Positions 1 to 11,440 of a DNA stretch of 64,000 bases are shown here, in pieces. Every line of letters starts with the position of its first letter. The first letter of the stretch is position 1. The notes under the pieces were generated by a model, which was not told the origin of the DNA, searched no databases, and saw only the letters and a list, made by a program, of their open reading frames with translations. The stretch comes from Loxodes magnus (Eukaryota > Ciliophora > Karyorelictea > Loxodida > Loxodidae), in contig CAMPDV010000932.1 in assembly GCA_946699065.1 (NCBI GenBank), positions 62,001 to 126,000 on the forward strand, in the 5' to 3' direction. The position numbers and the translations under genes are program-made.

Positions 1-559
1 CTTAAAAATAAAATAGGTTTTATACTACAGCTTATAATTTGTAAAATAGGTAAATAGCTATTTAATGAGATAGATATTTTAATAGATTAGGTTAAATATT
101 GATAAATTATTTAAATAATAATAAAAATAGTATGATATAGCCCAATATGAGATATCTATTTCATTCATTTATCTTAAGATACTAGTTACTAAATATTTAA
201 AATTATTCTAAAAATATTTAATTAATTATTAGTTTCTTTATATATCTAGATGTTAGCATCTTCTACTAAAGTACCTAAATAATTACCACTTATTCAAATT
301 AGATTTTTAGCTTTAAGTAATCAAAAATTAAACTGTTTAAATTAATGATTCAACGTACTATTTCTCTATTCTATTTAAATTAGTTCTATGATTAACTTTC
401 TCATTTATTTATAATTTAGTAAGAGATTCAACACCCTAAGTTTAGATTATTCTTTTATTTTTAGGATTTCTTTGGATGCAAATGTACTTTGGTTTTATTT
501 ATTTTGCTTTATTTTACCTTCTTTGTAAGAGCTAATCTAATTGATTCTTAAAAGGCCTA

Positions 560-1230
560 AAATTAATTATGAGGAGTCCAGTATATTTTAAATAAGGTAT
601 CTAAAAAGAGAAGGCAACTCTTTTTAAAATTTATAAAATTGCTTCTAAATTTTCTTATTTCTGAAACAATTTCTAGAATATAAGCTGTATGTTCTATCTT
701 GATGTACTAGAATAAACTGCTCTTATATCTATATGATACAGAAAAAATCCTATTTTCTAATCTTATTGTTTAAAAACTTGATGAACTTTACAATCAATTG
801 GAAATTTTCTTACTTGCTAGTTGATGCATACCTTTATTAGTCTCTATTTAAGCTAAAATATAATGCTATCTAGTTAACTTCTAGAGCTTAAATGCTTATA
901 AGCTAAATTATGTCTTTAATAAGAACATTTTAGTGTCTTTCAATAATTTCCTTAATTACCGATATATTAAACTCTTCTAAAAAGTAGACAGATTAATGAA
1001 AAATTAGGTATTTTCCTTTTAAATCTAAAGTTTCCTCAAAATTTGTCTTTGGATTTTCTCTACATTGAAAAGAAGTCAATTTTTAAACCACCCATTATTT
1101 AAAATTTGTTTAACTGTCTAATAGAAAAACCACGATCTGCTGGATTCAAAGATCTTCACTTCTTACAAAGATTTTATATTTAAAATGGTAACTTTAAATT
1201 AATTTCTAAATCTCAGGCTACTATAATTAT
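560..1230 (-). pseudogene. Degraded Ca2+-dependent-kinase-like remnant
   Basis: Read on the minus strand, about 1110-1170 gives a stretch resembling the end of a protein-kinase domain (LNPADR followed by FSIRQL, like the LNPxxRxSIxQxL pattern of subdomain XI). About 835-990 then gives a stretch with FSLNRD reminiscent of an EF-hand loop, and about 650-760 a second segment resembling the EF-hand 2 neighbourhood of calcium-dependent kinases (GFFLYHIDIRAVY). The pieces lie in different frames and the Ca2+-binding acidic residues are mostly lost. No catalytic loop or P-loop was found upstream. The kinase reading is inference from short motifs. Confidence 0.35.
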
Positions 1231-2126
1231 TTCTAATAAAGATATAGATGTAGAAGTTAATTTTTTAAGCGCTTATACTTTCTTTTAGTTATTTTTCTTT
1301 TTCTATCCTTTATTTTCAGTCTTTTTATTTCAGGAATAAAAATATTTGGACATTAAGATGGTAAGAATTTTCTAGTCTTTTAAATAATTAAGGAGTAATA
1401 TTTTGCTTGTAACCCTTGCTTAGTATTTCAAAGCATTAGCTTAATCCTAGGATTAATTTTAATTTATTTAGATTAATTAGTATAATATGTATTAGATTTA
1501 GTTTAGAATGAATTTAAATTAAATTAAAGGGTCCATAATATTAAAGGAAAATGATAATAAAGATAATATATGTAAGTGAATAAAAGATAGAGTATGATAG
1601 ATATTTGATAGTAATGTAGATGTAATATCTATTATATCTATACTAATTATAATGTATTACAAGGGTATAAAATAAAAGCTAAACTTAATTAATTAAAATT
1701 TACTTTTAATTTGCTTAGTAAGCTTTGCTTATAAATGGCATTCTAAGTTTTAAAATGTATTATTAAAAATATTATACATTTATAAACTACTAAATCTTCA
1801 GAATATCTGATGATGTCTTTTATCTAAGTTATAAAATAAAAAGGAATCGAAACTATAGAATAAAAAGAACTGATAGAGCAGTATGGTATTAATAATAATA
1901 AATGAAAGTGTAGTTAATTGAAAGCTTAAGTATTATAATAATGAAATTAGTTAATGATATAATAGTGTATAGTGAATATATAGGTGTAATGTTTGAATTA
2001 AGTTAGTATAATTAGTATTAATTTAGTCTATTTCAAAAGGAATAGGAATAAAATTATGAATATATTTATTATTTTAATCATTATAAGTACTTTTGTATGA
2101 TGAACTAAAATTTATGCTTATTATAT
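1231..2126. other. AT-rich spacer, nothing recognised
   Basis: Very AT-rich sequence between the kinase-like remnant and LINE A. No protein motif, RNA gene or clear repeat was recognised on either strand. The same holds for the right copy at 42230-43124. Confidence 0.5.
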
Positions 2127-2136
2127 ATATTAAAAA

Positions 2137-3282
2137 ATGGTTAGCTTCAAGAAGGGTTTTTATACCACCTCCTCAGAGTAGGAGAGAAAACCTGAAGCAC
2201 TTTCTTTTACCACGTCTTTGCTTTAATTATTCCAACCTTCTTTATTATGCATGAAAACCAGACTAATAATGCAAGACCTCAGACTAAGCAGGACCAAACT
2301 AACTGACCGAACGAACACGAAATAATAGAACGAATAATAGAAAAAAATAGCAATATACCCATGATTGGTCGAACTGTACTAAAAGGAGGAGTACAAAATA
2401 AGAAAAGAATGTGGCAAAAAAAAGTAAACAACCTAAGTAATAATTTAACAAAATAATGAACAACTCATTTCAGCCAACGTCCCTGAAGAATAAATGTAAA
2501 GGGTCTACTAAAATGCCTATGATGATTTATCAGAAATGGTGGCCGCAATTTACTTTAACCATTACTTGGAAAACACTGATTTAGTAGAGAAAAAGGCCAA
2601 AGACTAAGAAGTTATGCAAGTGTTTAGAAATCAAATATGGAAGGATTACGGACAAGCAGTGACGAAGTTCATAGTGAAATAAAACGGAATTGTATACTTG
2701 GTATTTAACAATGAAGAAAGATACTAACATTTCACTTAATTCAGGGAATGAATGTTCAAAGGAGTTAGAATTCCTATCTAAGCTAGAAACTAATTGGAAT
2801 ATTTTGACATTCATAACTACCCAATTTACTTCACAATCAATGAATACTCAAATATGAAGGAAGTAATGGAAATAATAAGATAATATGGAAAATCAAGAGG
2901 AGAGATATAGCATACATATCCAAACACAACAATGCTAAAAGGGAGCAGTGTAGTTTACCTAGATTTAAAGGATGTAGACGAAGCAAAAAGGATACCAGAA
3001 GTAATAGATTTGAATGAAAACAAAATGAGAATATAACACCTAGTAAATTTTATCTGCTACCTATGTAAAGTGAAAGGGCACATAGATCAGCAATGCAGAA
3101 GGGTAGAAGCAGCAAAAAGGAAAAAACTACATACAAGAGAATTAGAGATGCTTGAAGGAGAAGTTATTTTAACAATAAACAAACCAGATTTTGAAGTAAA
3201 TCAAGCAAATAAGAGGATAATTGGAGAAGAAGAATAAATGATTATAGAGGAATCAAGGGAAGAAGAGAAGGAAATAAAATGA
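2137..3282 (+). CDS. LINE A ORF1, gag-like zinc-knuckle protein
   Basis: Nucleic-acid-binding ORF1 protein expected to coat the retrotransposon RNA. The N-terminus contains FKKGFYTTS and ERKPEA, shared with the element at 28711-29816, with differences mostly at third codon positions; this supports the ATG at 2137. Near the C-terminus is a CX2CX4HX4C zinc knuckle (first Cys codon 3055-3057). TGA is read as Trp within REWMF. The frame ends at TGA 3280-3282, whose bases overlap an ATG as ATGA. The 2195-2420 stretch reads more like protein in another frame: one base seems missing near 2195 and one extra A is present in the run at 2416-2423 compared with the right copy. The protein may therefore be interrupted. 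Confidence 0.75.
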
Positions 3283-3945
3283 GGAGAATAGAAAAAGTAA
3301 TTAAAACAACTAAACAATTAAATAATAAAAAGTTTTTTATGCTAAAAGAATAAATAAAAATTATTTTTCATCAAAATGGAATTGGACATATGTAAGACAG
3401 AGGGATAGAGAAATGTTCAAATAATTAAATAAAATAGAAAACAATTAATTGAATAATAAGATATACCATAAAGCAAATTAGAGAAAAGGATAGGATAGGA
3501 TAGGTGATGGTAAAAACGCTAAACCCTAACAAAAGAAATAAGAAATAAACAAAATAGTATAATGGAGTATGTCAGGAAAAACGTAAATAAAGGAAATAAG
3601 CAAAAAGAAATAGAACAAACTCGAGAAGAAAAAGAATAAGATGCAAGATAAAAGTGAGAAGAAAGAAGTAAATTGAAACAAACTTCAATGAGAATGTACT
3701 ACGCTAAGAAACCGATAAACAAAAAGGAACAATTATCCGACTTCAACTAATAGGAAAAGGAAAAAGAAGAAGATTAGAATAAATAAGAAGAAGGAAAAGG
3801 TAGATAATAAGATAAAAAAGACAAAAAAGGGGAAAGAACTAATAAAGAAAATAATATGGAAGCATAGAATGATAGATAAGAAGAAGAAAAGGTGGAGAAG
3901 GAAGATGAATAAAAAGAAGAATAAGGTGAAGAGGAAGTAGAGGAA

Positions 3946-6900
3946 ATGAGTGTTAAAAAAGATTAAGAATAAGTCATAAAAATAGGGACAGCAAATGTTA
4001 GGGGAGTAAGAAGTGCAAAAGAGGCACTAGCCAAATTCATGACTCAAAAAAGTATCCACATAATGGTAATATAAGAAATTTAGATTGAAGACTAAAAAGA
4101 TATGTGTAATATAGCAGGATATAAAAACTTAATAAATGTGGGATCAAAAAAAGGAAAAAGAGTAGCATTCTATATTAGAAACGACATATGTAAGGAGATC
4201 AGAGAGATATAGAATGAAGTAAACCAAATGACGCTCTTTGGAGGAGCGAGAGTAATGGCAATAGAAATAAAGAAATAATTAGCAGTAATAAATGTTTACG
4301 CTCCTGTTGCAAATAACAACGAACAGTATGAGCCTTTCTATAATTTAGTGAATGAATTTAAACTATAAGCAATAGAAAAAAGACTTAATATAATGATAAT
4401 AGGAAACTGAAATGCGCACATAGAAAAATGACTGCCAAAGAAAACAAACTCAGCAGGAAAGAGAATGACACAGTTTATGGAACAAAATAATTTAATATGC
4501 CTAGACCCAACTGAAATAGGTACCCTTATTCACTAAAACAATGAGTATAAAATAGATTACTTTTTAATCGAAGAGAGTATGAGAGAAAATGTGTTAAAGA
4601 GTGATTTTTATTACTCATACGTAATAGGTGACCATAGACCTGGTATTATATAGGTAAAGATGGGTAAAGAAGTAAGAAAGCCATAAAAGATAGCAAAAAT
4701 AAACTACCTACTATTAAAGAAAAAAGAGATATAAGAAAAATTTGAAAGATTTATACAAGAAAATCTCTAAGAAGAAGAAATTGATAACCTAAACGGCACA
4801 TAGACTTATAAATGATGAAAGAAAAAGATATAAGAAGGAGTTTAAATAGTATGTGGAAAATTCAAAACATAAAACTCTAAGATATATAAATATTCAGAAA
4901 CAACAAAATAGTGTAATAAAATCTTTAGAAAATGCAGCAAACAATTAAAATAAAGGGTAAAGAACAGAGAACAAATAAATGAAAATCAATAAATTTAGAA
5001 TCAAAGAGAATACCAAAGAGTAAGATAAGAATACATTTAATCAAGAAAAAAAGATAAAAGAAATTAACTAAAACTATTTATGGAAAATGTAAATAAAGGA
5101 AGTCTAACAGATATGTGGAAGAAACTAAAAAGCTTACTTAATTGAAAAAATAATTAATGAGTACCCTTATTAAAAGAAGATGTTAATACTTTCAGGGATG
5201 AATGGTAGAAACTGTATGAAGATGGCGATAATACGCTACCAACTAAATTCTTAAACAAGAGATAAATAGTGGTAAACGAATATGAAATTTGAGAAATCAT
5301 CATCTAATTGGCGAAATGAAAAGCAGCAGGACCTGATGAAATACAAGTAGGCACAATATTAGCAAGCGGGAAAAAACTAACAGAAGAAACATGTAAAATG
5401 ATAGTTAAGATGATTTAAGAGGGAGTAATACCTTAAGAGATGAAATAATAATACATAATATTAATATACAAAAAAGGAGGACAGATGAACCCGATGAATT
5501 ATAGACCAATCTCTTTGCTGAATCATGCTTTAAAAATAGTAGATGCATGAATTTTCTAGCAACTATAAGGATATCTGCATAATGATGAAAGTGAATATTA
5601 ATATGGCTTTAAAAAAGGAAAATCATGCTCACTATAAATTTTCAACCTTAGAACAGTATAGGAATGATCAATACGGAACAAAAAAGATGTTTTCGTAATA
5701 TTTGTTGATATTAAAAAAGCGTACGACTCGGTGCAAAGAAAAGATATATGATAAATCCTAAACGATCTATAAGTACCGGAATAGATAATTAAACTCCTAG
5801 CAAACTTCTACTGTGAAGAAGAAATTAAACTTAAAATCAATGAATAAATAGCAAAATCATTCGCGACAAATAAAGGACTAAAACAGGGAAGCATAACGTC
5901 GCCAAGACTATTTAACTTAATAATAGCAAGACTTCTCCATGGCTTGGAAGATTAAAAGCTAGGAATTACGATAGACTTTAAAAACTAAGAGGGATGAACA
6001 CAAGAAATATATGCAGGATGTTTTGCATATGCAGATGACCTAGCCTTAATAAATGAATGAGAATAATTAGAGGAAGTAATCAAAAATTTAACCTCATGGG
6101 CAGAAAAATACAAACTGGAAATTGCAGATAAAACAAAATGAATGATATGAAAAGCAGCAGAAAATAGAAACTGAGAAAATATAGGCAATACTATTGAGGT
6201 GGGAAACTTAAGAATCGAAAGAGTAACGTCCTTTTAGTACTTAGGGCATATAATAGAAGAAACCATCAGCTTTGAAAAACACATGGAGAACAGACTAGAA
6301 ACAGCATAAAAGATGTAAACATGAATACTGGGTAAAATAACAATGAATAAGGGATTAACACCATATAACGCAGGAATAATGATAAAAACGTTCGTTAGCT
6401 CAGTATTCAGTTATGGGACAGAAGTTATCCCATATTGTGAATAATTTGTAGGAAAATAAGTGATGGAACAATTAGAAATAATATAGAGAAGATCTTTACG
6501 AGCAATCATAGATGCCCCTTTCTAAGTGTAAAATGAGATGCTAGAATACGAGTTACAGTTTATGAAATTTAAACATTACCTATGGCAGAAAACGCTGAGA
6601 TTAAGAGGCAGACTAATAGGTAACTAAGGAAAAACAGTAGATGGATTAATGTTCGACCTAAGTAAAGAAGAGAACTTTATTTTTGAACAATACTGCACGA
6701 CAATAAAATTAGAATTAAAAATTGAAGACAAAAATATATTTATAGATGATGGTAATAATAATCAAAAAGGGAAGAAAAACATTAATCGTGCAATTTGAGA
6801 ACATAGAGTATACATAGAAGATAGAGAAAGAATGGAGTAAATGATAACAACTCTACAGTATAGAAAAACATGATTTGATGAATATGTAGTAGGACCACCC

Positions 6901-7577
6901 AACTACCTGAGATACAATAAAAATAGAAAAGAAGAAATATGCTACATATTTAGAATAAGAACGAGATGTAATGGGAGCCAGGATTGTTTAAAAGAAAGAC
7001 ACCTAGTTGCGACAAGCAAATGCCCTTTCTGTAATGATGCAAGAGAAAACGAAAGGCATATCATAGAAAAATGCTCAGAATACAAAGAAAATAGATAAAT
7101 ATGTATTAGAAAGTTAAGAAAAATAGGAGTAGAAAGACAAGGAATGGAACTATTTGATATAATATGAGGTACGGCAAAATTCGAAAAATTAATTAGAACC
7201 TAAGAAGAGTAAAAATGAGCTAAAACTGACTTGATAATAAAAGATTATATCAAAAACATATTAGAAAAAAGAAAAAAAGGATACTTAGAAAAGAAAATTG
7301 AATGAAAAAAAGAAATAGGAAAAGATTATAGAGCAGGAAAAGGATAGTTTTTATGAGTTTACAAAAGCTTGATTAAGAAGAAAAGAATTAGAAACGAAAA
7401 TTAGCAAAGTATGTAAAAAAAATAATGGAGTCTTGTAACAAAGAATCAATAAAACGTAGATGGATAGAAGACAGAAGAACAAGAGATATTGAAGAAGAAA
7501 ATGATGAAGATATGGAACTAATAAGAGAAGAATTTTTATTACCTGAAGGCTTACTTGAAGAAATAGACATGTATTGA
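3946..7577 (+). CDS. LINE A ORF2: APE endonuclease-reverse transcriptase
   Basis: Polyprotein that nicks target DNA and reverse-transcribes the element RNA in the nucleus. The endonuclease shows the QEIQ glutamate region, GNWNAH (residue ~153, Trp encoded by TGA 4408-4410) and GDHRP (His residue ~230). The reverse transcriptase shows PISLL, QYGF with TAA at Gln, VDIKKAYDSV (first catalytic Asp 5707-5709), QGSITSP and the YADD catalytic pair (6028-6039). A C-terminal CX2CX8HX4C zinc motif lies at 7021-7073. All these sit in one frame. The start at 3946 (MSVKKD) follows an acidic Lys/Glu-rich stretch and is a guess. After about 7345 the most protein-like frame steps twice, at a T-run and an A-run, before TGA 7575-7577. 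Confidence 0.9.
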
Positions 7578-7589
7578 AACATTTATTAA

Positions 7590-7622
7590 AGAGCTGCGCA
7601 CCAACGAGGTGCTACGCGCTCT
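7590..7622 (+). other. LINE A 3' RNA hairpin (RT recognition tail)
   Basis: AGAGC pairs with GCTCT, GCG with CGC and CACC with GGTG around an AACGA loop, followed by a TTTATTTATTTAT tail. The same hairpin ends both SINEs (26157, 38087) and the truncated fragment at 14977, so it is probably the structure the LINE A reverse transcriptase recognises. Confidence 0.85.
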
Positions 7623-7644
7623 ATAATCAAATTTATTTATTTAT

Positions 7645-8078
7645 ATAATATTTAGAAAATAAGATATATCAAGAAATATTATTGCTTCGATAAATCAAAG
7701 ATAATTAGCAGTTACTATAGTTACAAAGTAATAGAAACTATTTTAATAGCTAATAATCAATCAATTAATTACTATAAACTTAAATCTTTGAAATGCAACC
7801 TAAAGTAAATTAGATACCTAATTGTTTTGTTGATTTTAGAATCTATTTCCACAACAAAAATTATGCTTTTAAAAATTCGATCTATAAAATTATGTCTAAC
7901 CTCTTTGAAAATGCACTATATCAAACTTATTTAAGGATTATATATATGTAGGTTTAAAGGATTCGAGACTTATCATGTAAATATCTATAATAATCAATTT
8001 TAATTTATAGTTACTTTCTTTAAAGTACAAAAATCTCTTAAATTCAATAAAAGTAAGTGATTCCTAAAATCTATCACT
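7645..8078. other. AT-rich spacer, nothing recognised
   Basis: Downstream flank of LINE A. No motif, RNA gene or repeat recognised. The same is true of the right copy at 48635-49070. Confidence 0.5.
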
Positions 8079-8429
8079 GGTAGAAAGAAAAAGGTGAAAG
8101 AAGTAAAAGGAAAGAAAAAAGAGTTTGAAAGAAGGATTTTTGAACTTAGTGTATTAAGATAAGGAGTATATTTGGGTAGAAAGTGTATGTGAGTGTGTAA
8201 AAAGTATGGAGAAAAGAGTAGTAGGTATTTTTAGTGTAGGGAATGTAATTTGTGCTGGGGTATTGAATCAAATTTTTGGAAATTTTAAATAAAAGAGGTA
8301 TAGAGTTAAAAGAGATATGGTTAAGGAGATGTGAAATCTGAAGAAGAGAAGAAGTAAGGTATGTTTTAAGTGCTAAAGAGTGGTAGAAAGAAAAAGGTGA
8401 AAGAAGTAAAAGGAAAGAAAAAAGAGTTT
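8079..8429 (+). repeat. 48-bp perfect direct repeat and coding-like segment between
   Basis: A purine-rich 48-mer at 8079-8126 recurs exactly at 8382-8429. Read through, both units encode Lys-rich sequence (KEVKGKKKEF). The segment between them reads as protein in the right copy but is shifted here by a two-base deletion near 8155-8160. Function unknown. Confidence 0.7.
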
Positions 8430-8865
8430 CGAATAGGCTTTTTTTCTTTTCTTATTTTATCTATATTTTTTATGCTTTTTTTTTTAATCTTCTTTTTTTT
8501 TAATTTTAAGTTTTATTTTTCTATTTTTTTTGACTATTTTTTATTCTCAAAAATTATTCCTCTTTTTATAAATTTTTTTTTGTGTACTAGATTTTTTTAT
8601 TTTATTTATATTGTCTTTTTTTTTTAAGATATTAATTCATTTTTTTTCATTTTTTTAGTTTTTCATTAAAAAAATTTTTTTTTAAGATGTTTTTTTTATT
8701 TAGTATTTTTTTCTCTTTCAAAGATCTATTTAATTTAATTGATTTAATTTTTTTTACACGTTCGACTTTTTTTTTATTAAATAAAAATTCCTTTTTTTAT
8801 ATTTTTTAATTTTTCGAATTTTAAAATTTTTATAACAATTTCAAATACAATTTTTTTTTCTTCAG
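8430..8865. repeat. T-rich low-complexity tract
   Basis: Long runs of T on the plus strand with few other bases. Apparent hydrophobic reading frames here, all Phe/Ile/Leu, follow from composition. The tract ends in a pyrimidine run followed by CAG (8862-8865), which could be a 3' splice site for the frame that follows. The right copy (49424-49875) differs in several run lengths. Confidence 0.7.
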
Positions 8866-9503
8866 GCCATCGTTCATTTGAAAAGGATTGAATCTATTTC
8901 TTTTATACTGATTTTTTTGCATTGTATTTTTTCGATTTTTTTTAACTTTTATATCTTTTTCTTTTTACATTTTGTTTTACTTGATCATGATTTAACTTAT
9001 ATCCTTTCATTAATTTATTGTCTGAACTATTAGAAACTAAATTTGATTCTACCATCTTTGATATCTACTATCCAAATTTATATTACATTTTATGGGTCTT
9101 CTACAACTAAAACGTTTAATGGTGATTTATATAGTTTTTTAGTACTTAGAGCAATCATGTATTTAGAACTAAAAATTTTATCAGATATTCCTTTTTTTAT
9201 CAGATTATAGAAAATCACTTTTTATTAAAAAGTTAAAAACGCTAGTAGTTGTTCACGTATTTTAGAAGAAGTTAAATGCCTTGTAACGTTTTTAAAAATT
9301 GATTCTTTTTAATAAATTGATTCTGGTTCTAGAATTACTTGTGAAAAATTGATTGGGGGAACAAATTGTCTAATTGCTTATTTAAGAATTGATAAGCTTA
9401 TAATTAAACTATCAAGTGCATATTTGATATTATCAGTATATAGATTAGCATTAGAGAAAAGTATGATGTATAAATTTCATAAAATGTTTAAGTTGAATAT
9501 TTA
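8866..9503 (+). CDS. Uncharacterised protein frame, convergent with kelch gene
   Basis: A plus-strand frame from 8866 reads as ordinary mixed-composition protein once past its hydrophobic start, with TAG/TAA as Gln. It contains FNGDLYSFLVL, SRILEEVKCLVTFLKIDS and RLALEKSMMYKFHKMF. It has no ATG near the start; a possible splice acceptor (TTTTCTTCAG) lies just before it, so it may be a 3' exon. It points toward the 3' end of the kelch gene, leaving about 100 bp between them. The general look, helical with conserved-seeming aromatics, faintly recalls cyclin-box proteins, but I do not claim that. The G-run at 9355-9359 keeps this copy in frame. Confidence 0.35.
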
Positions 9504-9598
9504 ATTTTAATTTAAATCAAAATCATTAAAATTTATAAAAACTTTTTCCTGTTTTCTTTTATCTCGATAAAATAATCCAATAATCTTTTTTTCTTTCT

Positions 9599-10504
9599 TC
9601 ATTTCTTATTTTTTGATTGCTTTCATATATCTTCTGCTCCACATTAAACAAAATTTCTTAAACTTATATTTCTCAACTTCTAAAGAATTCGTTACTTTGA
9701 TTAACAGCATCTTACTTCTAATAACAATTTAGCTAATATCAATTTAAAAATAGTTATTAAGTGAATGCTAGAATCAGTTAATATTGTAAGTGTTTCATTT
9801 ATATCTAAATAATAATACTTTAAAAAGATAGGAGTAAGAATATCTCTATATATAATCTGTAAACTGTTTAAATCTAATATGTAAATTTTCTTTTTTACAG
9901 TTTAAGCACAATCTTCAACTTTTTTTTTAGTTTTCTAGTTGATGTAATTCATTCAGATTAAAAAATTAAATATTTCCGGTTCCTTCATTAAAAATAATAA
10001 CTTCCTTTCAAACTAAAACTGTGATAGGATAATTCGTTTACCTAAGTCTTATTTATAGTGTTTTTCAAGTGTCTTTTTCGATATTATATGCGACGATTGT
10101 ATTTTAAAAGTCTTTAGATCAACCTCCAAATATATATATTTCACTTTATATTGCCAAACTACTCGCTCCTTCTGTTTCGTTTGGTAAATCTAAAATTCTC
10201 TTTAATTTATGTGTTTTTACATTAAAAGCTTCACATTCAGATAGATAATCTAATCATTTACCTCCTATTATAAAAATAAATTGCAATTATTTATGAAAAT
10301 AAATATAAGATCCATACCTTATTACTTGAGATTAAACTCCATAACGTTATTTTTGCTTACTATACTCAATCTATCATCTCCTTAATTCCCATTATATCCA
10401 CCAACTACAACGAACTTTTTATTAGAATACTGAATAGATCTACAATACTTATCTAGCTTTTATGTTTTAACTTTAAAAGATGTAAACTTCTGGGTTAATT
10501 TCAT
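9599..10504 (-). pseudogene. Kelch-repeat protein, frameshifted copy
   Basis: Minus-strand gene with at least three kelch-like blades (motifs VVVGGYNG, IGGKW, YIFGGW), each with the Gly-Gly pair that defines kelch beta-propellers. These usually act as protein-binding scaffolds. Trp of IGGKW and YIFGGW is encoded by TGA. The start ATG (10504-10502) opens MKLTQKFTSF directly before the first blade, which is short for a full propeller, so part may be missing. Compared with the right copy, one base is missing in GAGATTAAACTCC near 10335, shifting the frame between blades 1 and 2. A second step occurs in both copies at a nine-T run (9919-9927 area). The end at TGA 9601-9599 is tentative. Confidence 0.7.
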
Positions 10505-11220
10505 AAGTAATCAATACAATTAATAAAAGCCACTTAAATCTTAAATCTATTAATTTAATTGTAAGTTCAACTGTGAGAAAATTTTACCTAATGAAGGATT
10601 TTTTAGTTTAAAAGTTAGGATTTTTATATTTAAAAACATTTTTTTTTGCTGACTCCAAAAATATGTAGTTACTAAAATAGAATCCTTAATAGACTATATT
10701 TAACGAATTTAAAAACTATACAATGTAAAAATAATACATTAGAATCTTTAAATAATTTCACTCCTGTCTACAGATTCTACAATAAAAGCAATAAAAATAT
10801 GGAGAATAATAATTTGCTATAAACTCAAGAGATTGAAAATATAAGACCAATAAGCGATCAGTTTAGATGCAACACATCTAAATGTATAGAAGATTTATTA
10901 AAATTGTTACTATTTGACAAAAAGTGTGTTTAGTGAAATAGTCATATTTAGTGTGACTTTTAAACAATAAAATAGACTAAATTTGATGAAGTTTCAACAA
11001 TCATTATTTTCATACTTTAACCTAAGTCTCTAGGTTTGCAAAGATAGAGTAATTTTTCTAAATTAAGTAATAGCTTCTGATTAAACATTTTATTCATTTA
11101 AATTTGGATTTTACTTCTATTATTTTATAAATAATTCAGTTTAACTTTATGCTTATGTTTCTTTTAAGCTGTTTTAACATTAAAAGAAGTGAAAATATGT
11201 AGTGATATGGTATTAACTAA
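10505..11220. other. AT-rich spacer upstream of kelch gene
   Basis: No motif recognised. It presumably holds the promoter of the minus-strand kelch gene. The right-copy equivalent is 51517-52232. Confidence 0.45.
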
Positions 11221-11353
11221 AAAGTAGTAATTATAATTTTAATATTTAAAGAAGTGATTCAATAATAAATAAGCCGATTTAACTCAGTCCATAGAGCGTC
11301 AGTCTTTTAAGCTGGTGGCCAAGGGTTCAAACAGTTAATTAAAGTAGTAATTA
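11221..11353 (+). mobile_element. tRNA-Lys-derived insertion with 13-bp direct repeats
   Basis: A tRNA-Lys-like core (11273-11332) has the acceptor 5' strand GCCGATT, a D-arm with CTC/GAG pairing, an anticodon arm with loop CTTTTAA (anticodon TTT) and a T-loop TTCAAAC. It stops there: the 3' halves of the T-stem and acceptor stem are absent. The identical 13-mer AAAGTAGTAATTA lies on both sides (11221-11233 and 11341-11353), as expected of a target-site duplication. It looks like a 3'-truncated tRNA or tRNA-headed short element inserted by retroposition. It should not be a functional tRNA. Confidence 0.65.
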
Positions 11354-11440
11354 ATTAGCAAGAAGAAGCTAAGTGATTAAAGAAAATTTATTGAGTATGT
11401 TATCAAATAGGAAGTATTTAGCTCAAACTAATTTATATAA

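Larger units (their letters stand above)
2127..7644 (+). mobile_element. LINE A: full-length-looking non-LTR retrotransposon
   Basis: About 5.5 kb, with an ORF1 ending in a CCHC zinc knuckle, an ORF2 with an APE-type endonuclease, a reverse transcriptase (YADD) and a C-terminal CCHC, then a 3' hairpin (7590-7622) and a short TTTA-repeat tail (ending 7644) in place of poly(A). The first ATG (2137) lies within about 10 nt of the left edge suggested by comparison with the related element at 29816. A conserved 3' stem-loop plus short tandem tail is typical of L2/CR1/UnaL2-like 'stringent' LINEs; the clade is not proven. It must be translated with TAA/TAG=Gln and TGA=Trp. No clean target-site duplication was found. 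Confidence 0.93.

Noticed and set aside
2581..2814. Minus-strand open frames opposite LINE A (also 5985-6188, 7388-7582 and their right-copy twins)
   Set aside because: They are the reverse complement of ORF1/ORF2 codons and open only because the sense strand lacks the relevant triplets. The sense strand carries the conserved motifs.
8370..8627. 85-codon Phe-rich membrane-like protein
   Set aside because: Produced by the T-rich tract. Run lengths differ between the two large copies, so the frame is not maintained.
8852..8865. Splice acceptor defining an intron
   Set aside because: TTTTCTTCAG fits a 3' splice site, but no matching donor or comparison transcript could be identified in such T-rich DNA, so it is only mentioned as a possibility.
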